A DNA stretch of 64,000 nucleotides from Phragmites australis (GCF_958298935.1 NC_084925.1:11157001-11221000); one strand, 5' to 3'; shown: positions 1 through 12,535, counted from the stretch's first letter. Notes: generated by a model not told the origin, from the sequence alone. Numbers and translations are program-made.

Positions 1-3000
1 ACTAGTGTTGATGCTCAAGAAAATGTGGGTGCTAAGAACTTACATGAAGGTCACACTCAAGAAAATGCGGGTGCCGAGAGCTTGCAGGGAGGTGACAAAA
101 GCACAAATGAGGATGAGATAATAATTCAAAGTGAATCTGCAAAAGATGATGCCAGGATATGCAGAATCAATTTATCAGAACAAGATGCATCAATTCGTAT
201 TCAGTCTGCATACAGAGGGTATGATGTCCGAAGATGGCAACCATTGGATAAGCTCCGAAAGATCAGGGATGTGCATGAACAGCTGCAAAGTGTGAGGAAC
301 CAGCTGCAAAGCCTTGAAACTTCTTCCAAGAAGCCAACAGAGAAAGAGCAAGTGGCCATCAGTGAGACTATTATGAACTTACTCCTGAAGCTTGACACAA
401 TCCAGGTATCTTGTTTTCATTTCATTTTTTTTTGGAGTGGCATAGACATCTTCAGTGCGCATATAATTCTGTGCCATCTAGCTGGGCTGGTTCTAACCTT
501 TGATACACTTGAATCTTGATACAGGGCTTGCATCCAAGTGTAAGGGAGACTAGGAAGTCTGTTGCTCGAGAGCTAATTTGCTTGCAGGAGAAGCTTGATA
601 CTTTATGCAAGCTACTATCTGGTGAGTTTAATCACACAAACAGTGAGGAAGATGAACCAAATAGAGCTGAGAGCGTTATCCAAACTGCAGCTCCTACCTT
701 GACATCTGAAGCTTCTGATAAAGTAAGTCTAAATTTTCCTTCAAAAAATAGTAAGTGTCAATTGTTTCATAATGCTCTATAGCCTCATATTGCAATTGTT
801 AAATAAAAAAATTGCAGTTTACACATTAATGATGCAACAAGTTACCTAATGTATTAATTTTACCTTAAAATCTCAGGACGAGAAAGCTCTAGTAGTACTA
901 GGACTGGGTGAAGCAAAAGGACCATCTTCAGTCAACTCTGTGGAGCTGTGCGACACAGTTCCATCTCGAGTTTCCGTGGAGGTGATGCAAGATGCAGATT
1001 CCAGTGAGCAGAAGAATAAAAAAGAAGAGTCATGTACCACCAGAATGGAAGTAGCACATGAAGAAGTAAGTTAACCTGTTCTGTACTGTTGAAACCTTGA
1101 TAAGCGTGGGAGCATGTGTGCCCACATTTAACCAAAAATATGTACTTTGCATTAGCTGTTGAAACCTTGATAAGATGGGATTGCCTTGATGAGCGTGAGA
1201 GCATGTGTGCCCACATTTAACCAAAAATATGTACTTTGCATTAGCTGTAAAATGTTATAAAAATATATGTAGTACATTTAAAAAAAAAAAAAAGTAGTGC
1301 AAACTTCAAAATACTTCCCCAAAAATATCAAATCATGACTGTTGCCATGTTGTCTGCATCTGACTTCTTTGTAAAATAATTGACTTAAATTAACAAGTAG
1401 GATTCTTGTGTTCATGTTCAACAGGGGAAAGCTGCGGTTCACATTGAATTTAAAGGAGCGTCATCGATGGATATGATGAGTGATGCAGCTTTGCCGGAGC
1501 ATCCCGCTCACAACCAGGAGTGCCACATCGAAGAATCAAATTCTGTTTCAATGGAAGAAGTGACTGAAGAAGTAAGTTGTCTTTTGCATCATACTACCGT
1601 TTATTGTTTAACAAGATGCCTTACCTTACAATTGTGCATTGATAATGTTGTTTTCAACAGGAGAAAACAGCAGTGGAGGATGAAGGACAAGAGGTGCCAA
1701 TAGTGGACTCCATGGAACCATTGCACGATGCTGCTTCATCAGGGGACTTTAGTGGGATGAAACAATGCACAGCTTCTACTGGGCAGAATCTCCTTGATGA
1801 AGAATCGAATACAGGAGTCTCTCCTGCTGCCACTGAGGACATCAAGGCCACTACAGCTACAGCATCTCTGGATAGTAGACTGGTAACTGATAAAGTGAGT
1901 TTTCTTATTTCTTTAGAGTTTAGATGATGACCTCTGTAATGATTGAATTTGTGAAGAAGATATTTACACTGTATGGCATGAAAACAGGACGGCTCTGTGG
2001 AAGGTCAGATACGGGATGCTGTAGGTGTAGAAAGCCCAGAACTGAAACAAGATGTCCCCCCTGCTGAAGCTCAGCACAACGAATCAAGTGCCCCAATTGT
2101 TAATGTGGAGGATTCATCAGTATCTTTGAAGGATGCAGAGCCACATGAGCATGATCCAACTCGTACAATTGACTCTGTTATGTCTAATGCAGATGATCAA
2201 CCAGAAGAAGTCAGGGGTATCAACATGCAGGAACAGGTTGCGGCTATCACGCAGGATTTAACCAAAGAACAAGATGAAACACCAGAGGCTTCAATGGATG
2301 ATACAAAACTTGCTGCTTCTGCAGATGCAGAAAAGCCTGATCAGGCTGCCTTACTGGAACCAACATCAGAGTCTGACTCTGCCCGAGAACAAACTGCTTT
2401 GGAGGAGTCTGACGATGCAGTGCAATGTGAAGTTTCTGGCAAGGACGACTCACCACATGTGGATCAGAGAATCGAACCTACTGTTGACAAGCTGACTGGA
2501 GGTTCTGCAAAGGGAGAAGATCCTCTTCTTGAGGCATCAAGGAAGGAACCTGACATTCAGGAGAGTCATCCTAACATTGGAGAAGAGACAGACGATACAA
2601 AGGCTGAAACAGTCTTCCCAGAACTGGACTCTTGTGGATTATCATGTGTGCATGAGGATGGCATCACTGGTTCGTGCGTAGATGCGCAGGTGTCTGAGAC
2701 AGATGAATGCAATGAGGCGCTGAAAGAAGCTCCAGCAGGGGCGACAGGAGCACATTCTGCTGAAGAGGTTGATGTGCGGCCGAACAATACACCAGTACAC
2801 GCAACAGTAGTAAATTCTGCTGAAAAGGAGGCTGATAGCCCGAAAGAAGACGTGGACGTGCAGACGGAGAATAAGGCTTCTGAAGAAGCCTTTTCTGCCT
2901 CTGCAACTCCTGATAGTCTGAAGGACAGTGATGAGAAGGGACTGGCTGAAGAAAACCAGAAGCTGAAAGAGCTGCTGCATAAGCTTCTTGCATCTGGCAA

Positions 3001-3130
3001 CGATCAGATGGGGGTCATTACAGATCTAAGCGAGAAGGTCAAGGTGCTTGAGAGGAAGCTGGCGCGCAAGAAGAGGCCAAAGGTGAGGGTGCATAGGCCA
3101 GCCGGGCATGCGACGGCCAAAGTCCACTGA
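1..3130 (+). CDS. BAG6: BAG family molecular chaperone regulator 6-like, 3' part (six exons)
   Basis: Exons read as 1-405, 525-722, 877-1065, 1425-1571, 1661-1894 and 1988-3130. Every intron is GT-AG and phase 0, giving about 770 residues; the 5' end lies outside the window. Exon 1 encodes an IQ calmodulin-binding motif (IRIQSAYRGYDVRR, near 190-235). It runs into a BAG domain that continues into exon 2 (ISETIMNLLLKLD, then VRETRKSVARELICLQEKLD), the part that binds the Hsp70 ATPase domain. The rest is acidic and low in complexity, rich in Glu, Asp and Ser. A Leu-rich likely coiled coil and a basic tail (LARKKRPKVRVHR) end the protein. The IQ-then-BAG order is the plant BAG5/6/7 layout; the long acidic C-terminus fits BAG6, which in Arabidopsis acts in stress and defence cell death. 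Family assignment is firm, member number less so. Confidence 0.87.
16..99 (+). repeat. 42-bp (14-codon) coding tandem repeat in BAG6-like exon 1
   Basis: Two adjacent 42-bp units, 16-57 and 58-99, both begin CAAGAAAATG(T/C)GGGTGC. They encode similar 14-residue units (QENVGAKNLHEG and QENAGAESLQGG). The window edge cuts just upstream, so more units may exist. Confidence 0.7.
1086..1244 (+). repeat. Tandem duplication in BAG6-like intron 3
   Basis: Copy 1 (1086-1155) and copy 2 (1156-1244) both start CTGTTGAAACCTTGATAAG and both end ATGTACTTTGCATTAG. Copy 2 carries about 19 extra bases that are themselves a partial repeat of its start. It is intronic and does not touch a splice site. Confidence 0.8.
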
Positions 3131-4081
3131 AGATCATCTCTGAAGTTCGAGATTGTGTTGTACGGATCCCATGTTACTGCTTGTACCCATGTTGTATGTG
3201 CAATGTACTACTTTTGATGTATACAGCTGTGTTGTGCCACTATATGCTATGTCCTGGAGAAAACAAGATCTTGTATATGTGATGTATTTTGTTTGTAGTG
3301 TAATACATCCAAGTTGATCTCATGTTTGTTGGGCCAAATGAGGGCTAATCACTGGTATTAGTATGGACTTGGTTAGCAAAGCTTGTATCTCTGGTTAAAA
3401 TTAGAATATGCTGATTAGGCAAATACTGAAACTGGAGAGATATTATGCTGGACTGCTGGTGTTGCACTACAGTTTACAGATACAGGTGGTGTTTTCAAAT
3501 GCTTTCATGGAAGATTTTGTCACTGTGTTGCAAATTTATCACAGATGCGAAGAAAGCTCCTTCACGCATGCCGTATCATTTCTACTAGTTTGGAAGGCAG
3601 GTGGCCCTCGTGTGTTGTTTCCATTTTGCCTGCTCACTTTTGCAGTTTAGCTCACTGCATGTCCTTTTTCTGCAGAAAAGTTGACATGCAAGTGGGAGCT
3701 GGGCTTGTGGGGTCAAACTGTGTGCTTGGCCAGCTGATTCTGCGTTCTGTTTAGTAATAGTCCATCTATGTGTCTCTTTGCTGAATTGAGCTGGGACCTG
3801 AATAGATAGTGGATTATATATATTTTTTATTTTGTCTTTTGGGAAAATGGTGTCTTATCTTGTAATGATTGATCTCTTCTTATTTGTGCCCAAACAAAAG
3901 ATCCTACTGAAACTTTGCCTCAGATCACAAAATCTCATGGGTTGCTTATTGTGAAGTCACAGGTTCAGGTATGACATCCTTAAATTATGAAGAGAGTTGC
4001 TCTAAATCATGAATATAGCTTAACTAAGTTGCAGGATTTAAAATTAGAGTACATGCTGTTGTGATCATAACAGCTTGACCG
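3131..4081 (+). other. BAG6-like 3' UTR and downstream spacer
   Basis: This stretch holds the BAG6-like 3' UTR, probably ending within the first few hundred bases in T/A-rich sequence, followed by non-coding spacer up to the LINE target site. Short open frames here show no domain or motif. Confidence 0.5.
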
Positions 4082-4153
4082 AAAAGGCTTCGAAGATTCC
4101 AGTTTCTTCTAGTTAGCTGTACAGCTATTTGGTATGAGGAGGGGAATTTCGGT

Positions 4154-6842
4154 TTGAGGAAGGATGGAGCCCGAGAGCGCCCCCCCCCCCCCGCCCCAGT
4201 CGACGCTCACCCCGAGTTCGGCGTCCACCCACCAGCCGTTGCCGGTTTCCTCCCACCTCGCGCCCGTGCCCGTACCCCAAGCCCCCCTCTCTCCGCTCTC
4301 CCCTCTAGCGCCACCATTCCTCCTAGGTGCCTCTTTGGCAGGTCGCTCCAAGGTTCAGCGTTGGCTCGACACAACACCTCTCTCTACTTCCTCGACTGAG
4401 CCGTCGTCGTCACCCGCCGCGCCCCTCGTCCATGTCTCAAGGCTGAGTCCTGCGCTAAAAGGCAAGTCCATCCTTCGGGAGGATGAGCCTTCCGTTCACC
4501 ACCATGCTCCTCCATCCAGGTTCATGGCCACGGCTAGGCGGGCACCACCGCCCTACTCGCTTGCATCACACCCCATGTTCTGTCAGACCGAAGCGCATCC
4601 TGTCGGCGACCCTCGGCAGGTGTTGTCTCAACTGCTTCTCTTGGAGTCATCGTCGTGCGGACTGCCGTCTACCTCCTAGATGTTTCAGTTGCAAGGGCTT
4701 TCGGCATCACGCCAAAGATTGCAAGCGGCCTTGATCCTCCCCATCGACTTCAGCAACGTTAGGTCACTCTGGAGGTCACCATCGCCTAATCTGCCGTGTT
4801 GTCTCTGCTTTCGCCACTCCTAAGGGCTCGACGACCAGAGCTGTCACACCGCCTTCCTCATCCTACCACGACTGGTTCCACGGCCATATGTCCTACTCCG
4901 TCGGGTTCTCCCCCGGCGCCGACGGGCCTAATCTCGCCACCGAGATCCTCCCAAGATGTTGTCGCCCACAGAAATGTCCCGGCTCCTGAACGCTGTGTCG
5001 TGCCTTCGACAAGCTCCTTTGCAGCCGAGGAGTAGCGCTATAGCTGGTCCCTTCTCGCCTATGCTGATTGTGCTCGTTAGGGCCTCCAGGCCTCTGTGTT
5101 GTCCAACTACATTAGTGGCGACCTCGGCATCTCAGTGGAAGACTTCAACATCAAACGCTTCTTCCCCGACAACTTTCTGGTGGTCTTCTAGTCTCTGGCT
5201 GCACGTGATACCATTCTTGCGTTTTGCGGCCATCCTGCACCACCAAGCTATCGCTAGTTCTTTAGACCTTGGACGAGGTTGGCCAATGCTACAGGCGTGT
5301 CACTGGCTTTCCGCGTGGTCGTCTCCCTCAAGGGTTTCCTGCCGCACACATGGTCCACCTCAATGGCTCAGCACCTTCTCGGCCACCATTACTGGGTAGC
5401 CCAGCTAGAAGACGAGTCCGCGGTGGCGGAGCGCGCTGATCTCACCGAGTTCCACGTTGTTGCCTGGTGCAACTTGCTGGAGAGCATCCCTGACAGTGTA
5501 ATCATGAAGGTGTCCGAGCCCTTCGACGTTGTTCGCTACAACGATCTGACTATGCAACATCTTTTTGGCAACCTTCCACCACACATCATGGAGGTAAGGT
5601 GCTTAACCTACGAGGTCTCCATCAAGCTCGCATCTCTGGCGGAATTCCGCGTCCCGTCCTCTTCCAGTAGCGACGACGCGGCTTCCTTAGGCGATGGGGC
5701 GGCGGCGCCGATGGAGTCCTCGCCGGTGGCATGGGCCGTTCCGGTCTACCTCGGGGTCCCTGGATCTCTTTCCTGCCTTTACCATCGCCACCAATTACAC
5801 CGACCCGAGGCGTTTGTTGGGCGGCCAGGATCCTCCCCCTGCCTCGGCGTCCATGCGCATCTCCTTCAGATTATTCTATGTCACACCGCCCAAGGAAAAC
5901 ACTATTCGCACGTCTCAGCCTACAGGTTCTGACCTTGCGTTGTCAGCTTTCAACGCATCACAGGCCAGGGCAGGGGCGGCTGACCCTATCCACATCATGC
6001 CCCATGACCTCGCTACTCTGTGCGCCTTCGACCCCCTGACAGTAGAGCTCCATGCCTCCGTCAAACATGTCTCCCAAATCCTAGCGAGACCTATGGCTGC
6101 TCTACACAATGTGCTTGTTTACTTGAGGAGGCAGCGACATGCGCCAAGCTCTGCAGACATCTCTGCACCCCCCTTGGGGAGCAGTGCAATCCCTTCTAGC
6201 GCTCAGACCCCCAACAGTTCGTGCCTGGGGCTGTGGAATGCTCCCCTAGATCTCCACCGGCCACGGCCCGCTCCATGGCTTGCCCGTCTTCATTGGGCCA
6301 CCAAATCCGGTCCAATACCCACTCGGGGAGGCAGCCTTTTGCGCCGTGGTTTTCCAACCGCAATCGAAAATTCTTGAATTGTTGGATGACCCAAAGTAAC
6401 ATTAAGCCGTTGCACCTGAATGACAGCTCTACTCTGGCTTGCGATGGTGGTCTGACGCCTGATTAGGCTATTTTGGCCGACGTCGCTTTTGCCGATGGCC
6501 GGTGACTTTCTTCAGCGCTTGGTGAGGGAAATCCTAGCCCCTCTGGCTTTGCCACCTAGCGGAACAACATCATGACGATAGTCAGCCTTAGTGCCCCAGA
6601 GAAGCGCTCGGCTAGCCTCTAGCTCCGCCATCTCTCGTATCAGGCCTTCCAAGCGTGGAGAAATTCTGCTCATGTGCCAACTTGGGTTGCTCAAGGACAG
6701 CGAGACCATCTCACCACAGCTACGTCAAGCTTATCTTAAATTCTTTGAGCAACCTCTATCAAACCAGCATTTACAGGCTATTCAAGCCCTCTTCCCTGGC
6801 CACAGGTTGCCGGCCTTGCCTGACGCGCAGGCGAGTCTGTGA
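4154..6842 (+). pseudogene. LINE ORF1 (gag-like nucleic-acid-binding protein), broken
   Basis: This stretch is open in pieces across all three frames. Two adjacent zinc knuckles of C-x2-C-x4-H-x4-C form stand out near 4620-4725: CLNCFSWSHRRADC, then CFSCKGFRHHAKDC. They are the RNA-binding part of a plant L1 ORF1. Pro/Ser-rich sequence precedes them. A longer frame (5279-5932) reads like the conserved middle region, and the piece ending at 6842 (PLSNQHLQAIQALF) resembles the ORF1 C-terminus. ORF1 proteins coat the LINE RNA and enter the retrotransposition particle. At least several frame changes are needed to follow it, so no protein can be made. Confidence 0.65.
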
Positions 6843-6859
6843 TTTGCTTCAAGCCTTGT

Positions 6860-9680
6860 CATCGGAATGCTCTAATCACTGTCCCCTACTGTTATCTTCT
6901 TCGATCCCCTCTCGACATCTGTAGTGCTTTCACTTTGAATCTTTTTGGGTCAAGCTACTCGGGTTCATCGATGCGGTGAGAGAAGGATGGACATTTCACT
7001 TTGAATATTTTTGGGCCAAGCTACTCGGGTTCATTGATGCGGTGAGAGAAGGATGGACATTGTTGCTGGCTGAAATTAACAAGCCACCCCTCATCCGGCT
7101 TGATATACTTCTAAGGGCACAACCAAATTCCTGCAGCATTAGAGTAGCTTACGCATAGGTAATATCAAGGAGCAGTTGTTGCTTGCTCGGGAGGTGATCC
7201 TCAGGTTAGACTCGGCCTCGGATTTCATGCCACTCTCTGCTACTAAGGCCGGGCTTCGTAGGCACCTCAAGGTCCTTTGCCTCGGTCTCGCTTCACTCGA
7301 GCGCACCATTGCGCGATACTGCTCCAGACTCGCTTGGTTAAGGGAGGCCGATGCCAATTCTAGGCTCTTCCACTCCTTCGTCAAATACCGTGCTCGGAAG
7401 AACTCCATTCCATCCTTATCTTCGAAGGCCGGCACGGTATCTTCGCACTCAGAGATGGAGGGTGTGCTCCTGAATCATTTCACCTCTACGCTGGGAGTCA
7501 CCCCAAGAAGAGACCACAACATTGATTTTGCTTGGCCTAGACATCTCTCCGCTTGACTTACAGTCCTTGGATACTTCGTTCAGCGAGGATGAGATCCTCC
7601 AGGCAATCAAATGCATGCCACTCAACAAAGCCCCATGCCTCAATGGTTTCACGACGGAATTCTACTACACAGCATGGGAGGTTATCAAGAACGATGTCAC
7701 TGCTGCCATCTGCGCTTTTGGCAGCTGTGATCGACGCAGCCTCCATCGGGTGAACAACACCCTTATCACGCTTCTGCCAAAGAAGGTGGGAGCAAACTCA
7801 CCTTTGGATTTTCAGCTAATTAGCCTAATCCATAGCTTCGGCAAGCTTATATCCAAGATGATGGCACTAAGGTTTGCGCCGTGGATGAGCCAATTCATCT
7901 CTAGTAGTCAGAGCACCTTCATCAATGGCCGATCGATCCACAATAACTTCAAGTTTGTCCACTCAACGGCGAGATTGCTTAAGAGATCCAAGCAGCCAAA
8001 AATCCTTTTCAAACTAGACATTTCCAAAGCCTTCGATTCGGTGAGCTGGGCATTTCTCCTGGAAGTCCTGCGCACTTGTGGTTTCGACCTCCGTTGGTGC
8101 TTTTGGATTGAAGCTTTATTAGGGTCTGCTTCCACCCGGATCCTCCTAAATTCCATTCTAGGGTCGCCCCTCCGACATGCCCATGGGCTGCGACAAGGGG
8201 ATTCCCTCTCACCCTTCCTCTTTGTGATGGTTATGGACATTCTCAACTGAGTTCTGATCAAGGCGGGTGACACTCAAATCATTGACCCCATGGGCCATCG
8301 ATCTATTGTGCACCGTTGTTCCCTCTATGCTTACGATGCCGTGATCTTCCTTTCACCTACAGCTCGGGACATCCAAGGGCACCTTGACATCCTGCAATTC
8401 TTTGGAGCAGCCTCGGGACTAAGAACTAACCTCAGCAAGTGTGTGGCAGTCCTCATATGTTGTTCAGATGAGGACATCAGTATTATTAATGAGTCTCTTC
8501 CGTGCGGCCTTTCCTCCTTCCCCATCCAGTACCTTGGGGTACCTCTCACGGCTGACTGACTCCGTAAGAACCATCTTCAGCCCGTGGTGGACAAGGTGGC
8601 CGAAAAGCTCCCGGCTTGGCAAGAAAAGCTCATCTCCAAACCTGGCCACGCCACCATTGTGAAATCGGTCCTTTCCTCGACACCAATACATAAACTCATG
8701 TCTGTCACAGTGCCACCGTGGGTCATGAAGAAAATCGACAATATTAGGAAAGCGTTTCTTTGGTCTAGTAAGAAAGCTATGTCTAGAGGTTGAAGCACCA
8801 TGGCTTGGCAGAAGGTCTGCAGACTAGTCCAATACGGTGGCTTGGGGATTCAATACCTACGTCTAACCGGAATTTCTTTACGCTTGAGATGGCTGTGGTG
8901 GCAGCGTTGTGACCCTTCCAAGCCGTGGGCTGCTCTCCCTCTCCACCATGAGCGTGATGTCACCGCTTTCTTCGATGCTTATGTCACCTTTGAAGTTGGG
9001 GATGGAAACTCCACTTTTTTCTGGTCAGATGTCTGGATTGAGGGCCGCTCCATCTGATCTTTAGCATCGGATCTTATTCTCTGCATCGCTCCTTCTTATC
9101 TCAGCTCTCGATCAGTTAAGGAGGGAATGTTAATCACCGATGGGTCTCTAACATCTCCGGCCCTCTCTCCATCGCAGCTATCACCTAATATCTACAGCTG
9201 TGGTCTATGCTCGAGCATTTCCATTTGAATGAGGGACATGATCGTGCGATATGGTGATGGAACTCCTCTAGTGTGTATTCAGCCAAGGCTACTTACCAGA
9301 TGTTGTTCCAAGGTTCAACTTGCCTCGCTGGAGCTGGGGTGCTTTGGAAATCTTGGGCACCACCCAAAGTCAAATTCTTCGCATTCCTGGGGCTACATGA
9401 CCGTCTGTGGACTGCCGTTTGAAGGAAAAGGCACGGCCTTCAGGAGGATGATTCTTGCGTGCACTGTCTGCAACATCCGGAAACCATTGCTCATCTTCTT
9501 GTTCACTGCGTCCTAGCGCGCGAAATATGGTGGCGAGTGTTAGGTGCCCACATTCAGGCGGACGAGCGCTCTGTTATTAACTGGTGGATACACCTGCGGG
9601 AGCGAGCGGCAAGAGAATATCGCAAAGGCTTGGATTCCCTATTCCTTCTAACCTCATCGCGTATATGGTTATCGTGAAAC
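6860..9680 (+). pseudogene. LINE ORF2: endonuclease remnant plus reverse transcriptase, broken
   Basis: Only the tail of the apurinic-type endonuclease survives: SNHCPLL near 6870 matches the terminal SDHxPL motif with Asp changed to Asn. Roughly 200 upstream codons of that domain are absent. The linker (FVKYRARKNSIPSL, 7376 on) leads into an RVT_1 reverse transcriptase (about 7540-8560), with KLDISKAFDSVSW, GLRQGDSLSPFLF and the active-site box. The box reads YAYD at 8326-8337 where active L1 enzymes have F/Y-A-D-D, so the first catalytic Asp is lost. A zf-RVT-like Cys/His stretch (CLQHPETIAHLLVHC) lies near 9460-9510. Stops and frameshifts occur throughout. Confidence 0.85.
6928..7059 (+). 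repeat. 66-bp tandem duplication inside LINE ORF2
   Basis: 6928-6993 and 6994-7059 are nearly identical 66-bp units beginning TTTCACTTTGAAT. Each encodes FHFEYFWAKLLGF-type sequence that occurs once after the endonuclease in related LINEs. The period of 22 codons keeps the frame. Confidence 0.8.
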
Positions 9681-9994
9681 GACATTATCTTCAATGGTCA
9701 CCGAGCAATGACCGACGCCTTGGTGACCCTTATTCGGGACGAGTTTGCACGCTAGAGTGATGTCGGGGCCGAGAATTTGGCTGGTCTCCAGGAACGGTTG
9801 CGCTTGCATGGATCGGTCTTCTAACTAGCATCTCTGCTTAGGACTTGGTTGCAATTCTTATGTAATAGCTGCATAATGTTTCCACGCCTTCGCGTTTGAC
9901 CAATTCACGGTCATTGTAAAACTGTTTTTTTTTCTACTTAATACAAAGATGCATAATTCTCCTGTGTATTCGTGAAAAAAAAAGGCCTCGAAAA

Positions 9995-10628
9995 GCTTAT
10001 CAATCATGTAAGATGGCAGATGCAGGTCAAAGCAAAAGGTACAGCAGAGCGCAATCCTGAATAATTCTGTATTCAGTTTACCTACTTCCCAGGGGGAAAA
10101 AACTGCTTTGCCAACTAAACCAAATCATGGGTTATGCACTCATCTTGTTTATTCCTCCATGGCAACTGGCAAGTAGGTCCTGCTATAGAAGAAAACCGAG
10201 AGAAACCTCAAACAAAAATGGGGAGAGCATGGCAAACATCATAAGATATCCTGTTGTTGGAACACACTCATCAACACATTGTCATTCATGCCATCCTCTC
10301 ATGCTCTTGACTACAAATGTAAACTACCAAACTGACCAAACCCTGTGGACCATCATTCAGGATTCCGAGAAGCATGGAGGCCCTACACTAGCATGAGCGT
10401 GCTGGTGTCTTGACTCTTGAGCAATATGATGGACATTATCTGTTTATTGGGATATGGTTGTAATTTTTAAATCTTCTTCTTTGTGCTAATGATAATATTA
10501 TTGAGAGAACACGTAGGAGAGCTTCTTTGTTCATGTGTTGCTGTTGATACACTGGTGGTTTCCTTGGCTAAGTGCTCAATTGGCCAAGAATGGAACACTT
10601 CAACTAGCAATAAGTTTGCACAGACATA
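9995..10628. other. Spacer, no gene seen
   Basis: About 630 bases of unique-looking non-coding sequence lie between the LINE and the first MITE. No motif, repeat or splice-framed coding stretch was recognised. Confidence 0.5.
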
Positions 10629-10885
10629 TTCCCTCCATTCAGAAATAGTATGTCTATTTCTTTTAGGCTCGGTCTTCGAAGTTAGATTTTGATTAATGTT
10701 TTCTTACAAAATATATTATTTATAGTTATAAAACTTATATAGTGTGAAATTATTTTGAATTATGAACCTAGTTGTATAATTTTTATACACCAGACATTCT
10801 TATAATTTGATTAAATATTAATCAAAGTATACAAAGTTTGACTTTTTCAAAAAGAAATATGACTACTATTTCTGAATGAAGGGAG
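10629..10885. mobile_element. Stowaway-like MITE
   Basis: This 257-bp A/T-rich element starts TTCCCTCCATTCAGAAATAG and ends with the near-perfect inverse, CTATTTCTGAATGAAGGGAG. It is flanked on both sides by TA (10627-10628 and 10886-10887). TA target duplication and CTCCCTCC-type ends are the signature of Stowaway (Tc1/Mariner-derived) MITEs in grasses. No coding capacity. Confidence 0.8.
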
Positions 10886-10915
10886 TATCATGAGATTGCA
10901 ATTTTATCATGATAT

Positions 10916-11232
10916 AATTTCCTGTGTGCCACTGAATGTTAACAAAATTCTCGATTTGCTATTGAAAAAATCATGGTTCCTTCCCTAACATAAATTTAAT
11001 TTTTTCACCCTTTAAGTGTCATTACTGTCATAACAGAGGTGATGGTAGTGGAATACAAGGGATAAAAAAATTAAGTTTTTTCATCCCTTTTTTGTCACCA
11101 TTGTCACTCTATTATGATGGCGATGGCACATAGGGAAAGGAAAAAAAAATTAAGAGATAGCGTAAAAGAGACTATGATTTTTTTAGTTACAAATCGAGAA
11201 TTTCATTAACATTTAGTGGCACATAAGGAATT
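10916..11232. mobile_element. Foldback element with long inverted arms
   Basis: The left arm (from about 10918, CCTGTGTGCCACTGAATG) and the inverse of the right arm (ending about 11229) match over more than 60 bp, with ATTCTCGATTTG in both. A possible 3-bp ATT duplication flanks the ends. Inside there is a second inverted match around GTGATGGTAG/ATGATGGCGATGG. It is non-coding and the superfamily is unclear. Confidence 0.65.
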
Positions 11233-12535
11233 GTCTCTTTTATTATCCAGTATAGTGTCACACAGCTTTGAAGTATTATACCTGGTGATATATGTACCTT
11301 CATCCCATACTCCGATTCACATATTTATTTATATATTTTTGGTAAGGGCATCGACATATTTAGTTAATCTACAAGGCTTGATATTATCATGACATATTTT
11401 TTTAAAAAACATTATCATGATAATCCAATTGATGGTTCGAGGAAGGAGAGAAGAAAGGTGAAAAATATTTTCAAGTAAATCCTTCTCTTTGATCCAAGAA
11501 TTTGATCACGAATCTTTGGAACCCTGAGCTGCAAATGTCCTAGATGGCTAAGATTAATGTCACTCTAGACAATGACATGAGGACAGTAAGTTGATGCTGA
11601 TATCCATCTACAAGCCTCTCCTGTTGAAGAAAGTGGAAGTGTTCTTGATGACAAATATTTATCAATATTCCCATACAGGGTTTCCATCTGAAAACTCTTC
11701 CTAAAGACTATTTCTTACCTCCTGTTCTTCCAACCGATGCGTTGGTTGACATATCATCTCCAAAACTACTAGTGTAAGATAAGGCTTAACTAGACTATTT
11801 ACCATCAGATCTTAAATACTTAAAAGACTTTGATTAGACAGTTTTTCGTTGAAAGGGTGCAAGTAGGTGAAACTTTATACACTATTATGTGGAAATGCAC
11901 CCTTCTATGTAAAGTCATATTTCTATGACACACATTAGAAGTTATATATAGTCTAGAATTATTGGTGAGCTAATATATTATTTAAGCAACCCGCAGCGCA
12001 GGTGATATACTAGTTTGCTACACAGCCAAGCCTATGATACAAGAGATGTCTAATGGATGATCATTGCTAATCTTTGCTTCCCTTGACTAGGGGAAGTTTC
12101 CTCTAGAGACCGAAACTTTCAATTGACAATAATGCGGTGTGAAATTTGAATTTTCAATTGAAGAAACAATAGGTAGATGGATTTTGAACATAAAATATAA
12201 GTGGAACTTTCAAATAAAAAAATGAATGTTTCACCTCAAATTAAAAAAAAAACTTCCACCTAAAAAAGTGGTGAGGCACGAGAAGCATGCCGTTGATGAT
12301 GTTGATGTAGTAGTGGCACAGTTAGGATTTAGTTTCATTTGTCCCCATATGTCTATTTTGTCGCACCAACACCAAGAGAACTCGTTAAAAACTCAACAAT
12401 CAACACAACCAAGATTGGGTCTGAATGATGAGGAACCTAGAGGAGGGAGATAGGGAAGTGGGTTGTGTGGGTGGGATGGGAGGAGGGATGCGATGGGGGA
12501 TGACAGCCAATTCTTTTTATCAGGATTCTTCTTTT
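11233..12535. other. A/T-rich spacer with a possible Helitron 3' terminus
   Basis: No gene is seen. CCCGCAGCGCAGG followed by TATACTAG and then T (about 11989-12014) resembles a grass Helitron 3' end: a G/C-rich stretch, then CTAG, with insertion before T. A partner 5' TC end is not clear; TCTCTTTTATTATCC near 11234 is one candidate but lacks the expected preceding A. Confidence 0.4.

Larger units (their letters stand above)
4097..9979 (+). mobile_element. L1-like LINE (non-LTR retrotransposon), full-span but decayed
   Basis: This 5.9-kb element has ORF1, then ORF2, then a terminal A-tract, in L1 order. The flanks AAAAGGCTTCGAAGA (4082-4096) and AAAAGGCCTCGAAAA (9980-9994) form a 15-bp TSD with two differences, which defines the ends. 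The 3' end, TTAATACAAAGATG followed by TGTATTCGTG and an A run, is like those of the other LINE-derived elements in this window. Both ORFs are broken by many stops and frameshifts, so the copy is dead. The G/C-rich 5' part, including a C-run near 4181, is typical of grass LINE leaders. It sits in the spacer downstream of the BAG6-like gene. Confidence 0.85.
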
